DNA of 22,932 nucleotides. It comes from a virus. The notes beneath the pieces are model-generated. The model was not told the origin of the DNA and ran no database searches. It worked only from the letters and a program-made list of their open reading frames with translations. Both the position numbers and the translations under genes were made by a program. The DNA lies in IMG/VR virus record IMGVR_UViG_3300001679_000073, positions 1 through 22,932 of that record; one strand, written 5' to 3'. This document shows positions 22,643 to 22,932 of this stretch, one piece after another. The first letter of the stretch is position 1, and each line of letters opens with the position of its first letter.

Positions 22643-22932
22643 TTATCTGCCATTCAATACATGCTTCTATAACGTCTGCTACTGAATATACAACAGCTAC
22701 TTCAGCACAAGCGGTTTTAAGTCGTTCAATCATATCTTTCTGTACAGCACTGAGTCTTCCTTTAGCGCTTCCCGGTGTCTTAGGTCGTTTAACTTCAAGA
22801 AAGAACGTCTGACCTTCGTGAATAATACAAATATCAGGTACTCCTGCCTTAACGCCTTCTTTTTTTAGTCTTGCTGCGGTTATTAAACTACGCTTACCGC
22901 CATTAGGGATAGCAAAGTACATAACACCACGT
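22623..22932 (-). CDS. VRR-NUC domain nuclease, N-terminus cut by window edge
   Basis: Residues counted from the visible ATG (22922): FAIPNGGKR (3-11), AARLKKEGVKAGVPDI (16-31) with Asp30, then FLEVKRP (41-47) with Glu43 and Lys45, and KGRLSAVQKDMIERLK (54-69) with Gln61. This order of Asp, Glu-x-Lys and Gln is the VRR-NUC nuclease domain, a PD-(D/E)xK-type fold linked to branched DNA processing. The frame stays open upstream to the window edge (Arg-Gly-Val before the ATG), and family members usually start a little earlier, so the true start probably lies outside. It overlaps the following DUF1364 gene. Confidence 0.88.
   Translation of the reverse strand, partial: RGVMYFAIPNGGKRSLITAARLKKEGVKAGVPDICIIHEGQTFFLEVKRPKTPGSAKGRLSAVQKDMIERLKTACAEVAVVYSVADVIEACIEWQINVLKNN

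Overview
This window is a continuous piece of a short-tailed (podovirus-type) tailed-phage genome, probably from an uncultured, possibly marine, lytic or temperate phage of an unknown bacterial host. Every credible gene lies on the minus strand, so the transcript reads from the high coordinates to the low ones. The DNA is moderately AT-rich (about 40% GC by eye). Genes are packed with gaps of 0-50 bases, and many join through ATGA, TAATG or TAGTG stop/start overlaps. No tRNA, integrase, insertion sequence, CRISPR array or non-coding stretch over 300 bases is visible. The host and 'marine' label are inferences from the kind of proteins, not direct observations.

Layout in transcription order. 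(1) 22932-21850: DNA-processing genes, namely a VRR-NUC nuclease cut by the window edge, a DUF1364/YbcO-like putative nuclease, a NinB-like recombination protein, and two very small coupled genes (32 and 59 aa; the second has a CxxC...CxxC zinc-ribbon pattern). (2) 21671-19976: small and large terminase subunits. (3) 19930-15079: a 117-aa protein and a giant 1498-aa protein. The giant joins a phage polyvalent-protein type domain to a C-terminal peptidoglycan-hydrolase-like domain, and is the best candidate for an ejected virion protein. (4) 15063-11993: tail/neck proteins, namely a gp4/SU10-type adaptor, a small fibre-like protein, a protein ending in a ten-residue tryptophan repeat, and a P22 gp10-like tail protein. 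(5) 11996-6450: small accessory proteins (one GNAT-like), then a run of repeat-rich and Gln/Ala-rich putative internal or ejection proteins. (6) 6441-2110: P22-type portal, a small helical protein, scaffold, and a major capsid protein of the DUF5309/SU10 type, followed by a hairpin terminator. (7) 2059-1: two small unknown proteins, a tail fibre with tandem 13-residue repeats, a 107-aa unknown and a partial cupin-like protein.

Together the genes form one late morphogenesis operon. Terminase cuts and pumps DNA through the portal into a scaffolded SU10-type capsid. The adaptor, gp10-like and fibre proteins close and arm a short tail. The large virion proteins are likely injected at infection, one of them carrying a cell-wall-opening domain. 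The most unusual items are the 1498-aa fusion protein, the chain of overlapping micro-genes between ninB and terS, the tryptophan decapeptide tail, and the terminator directly after the capsid gene.
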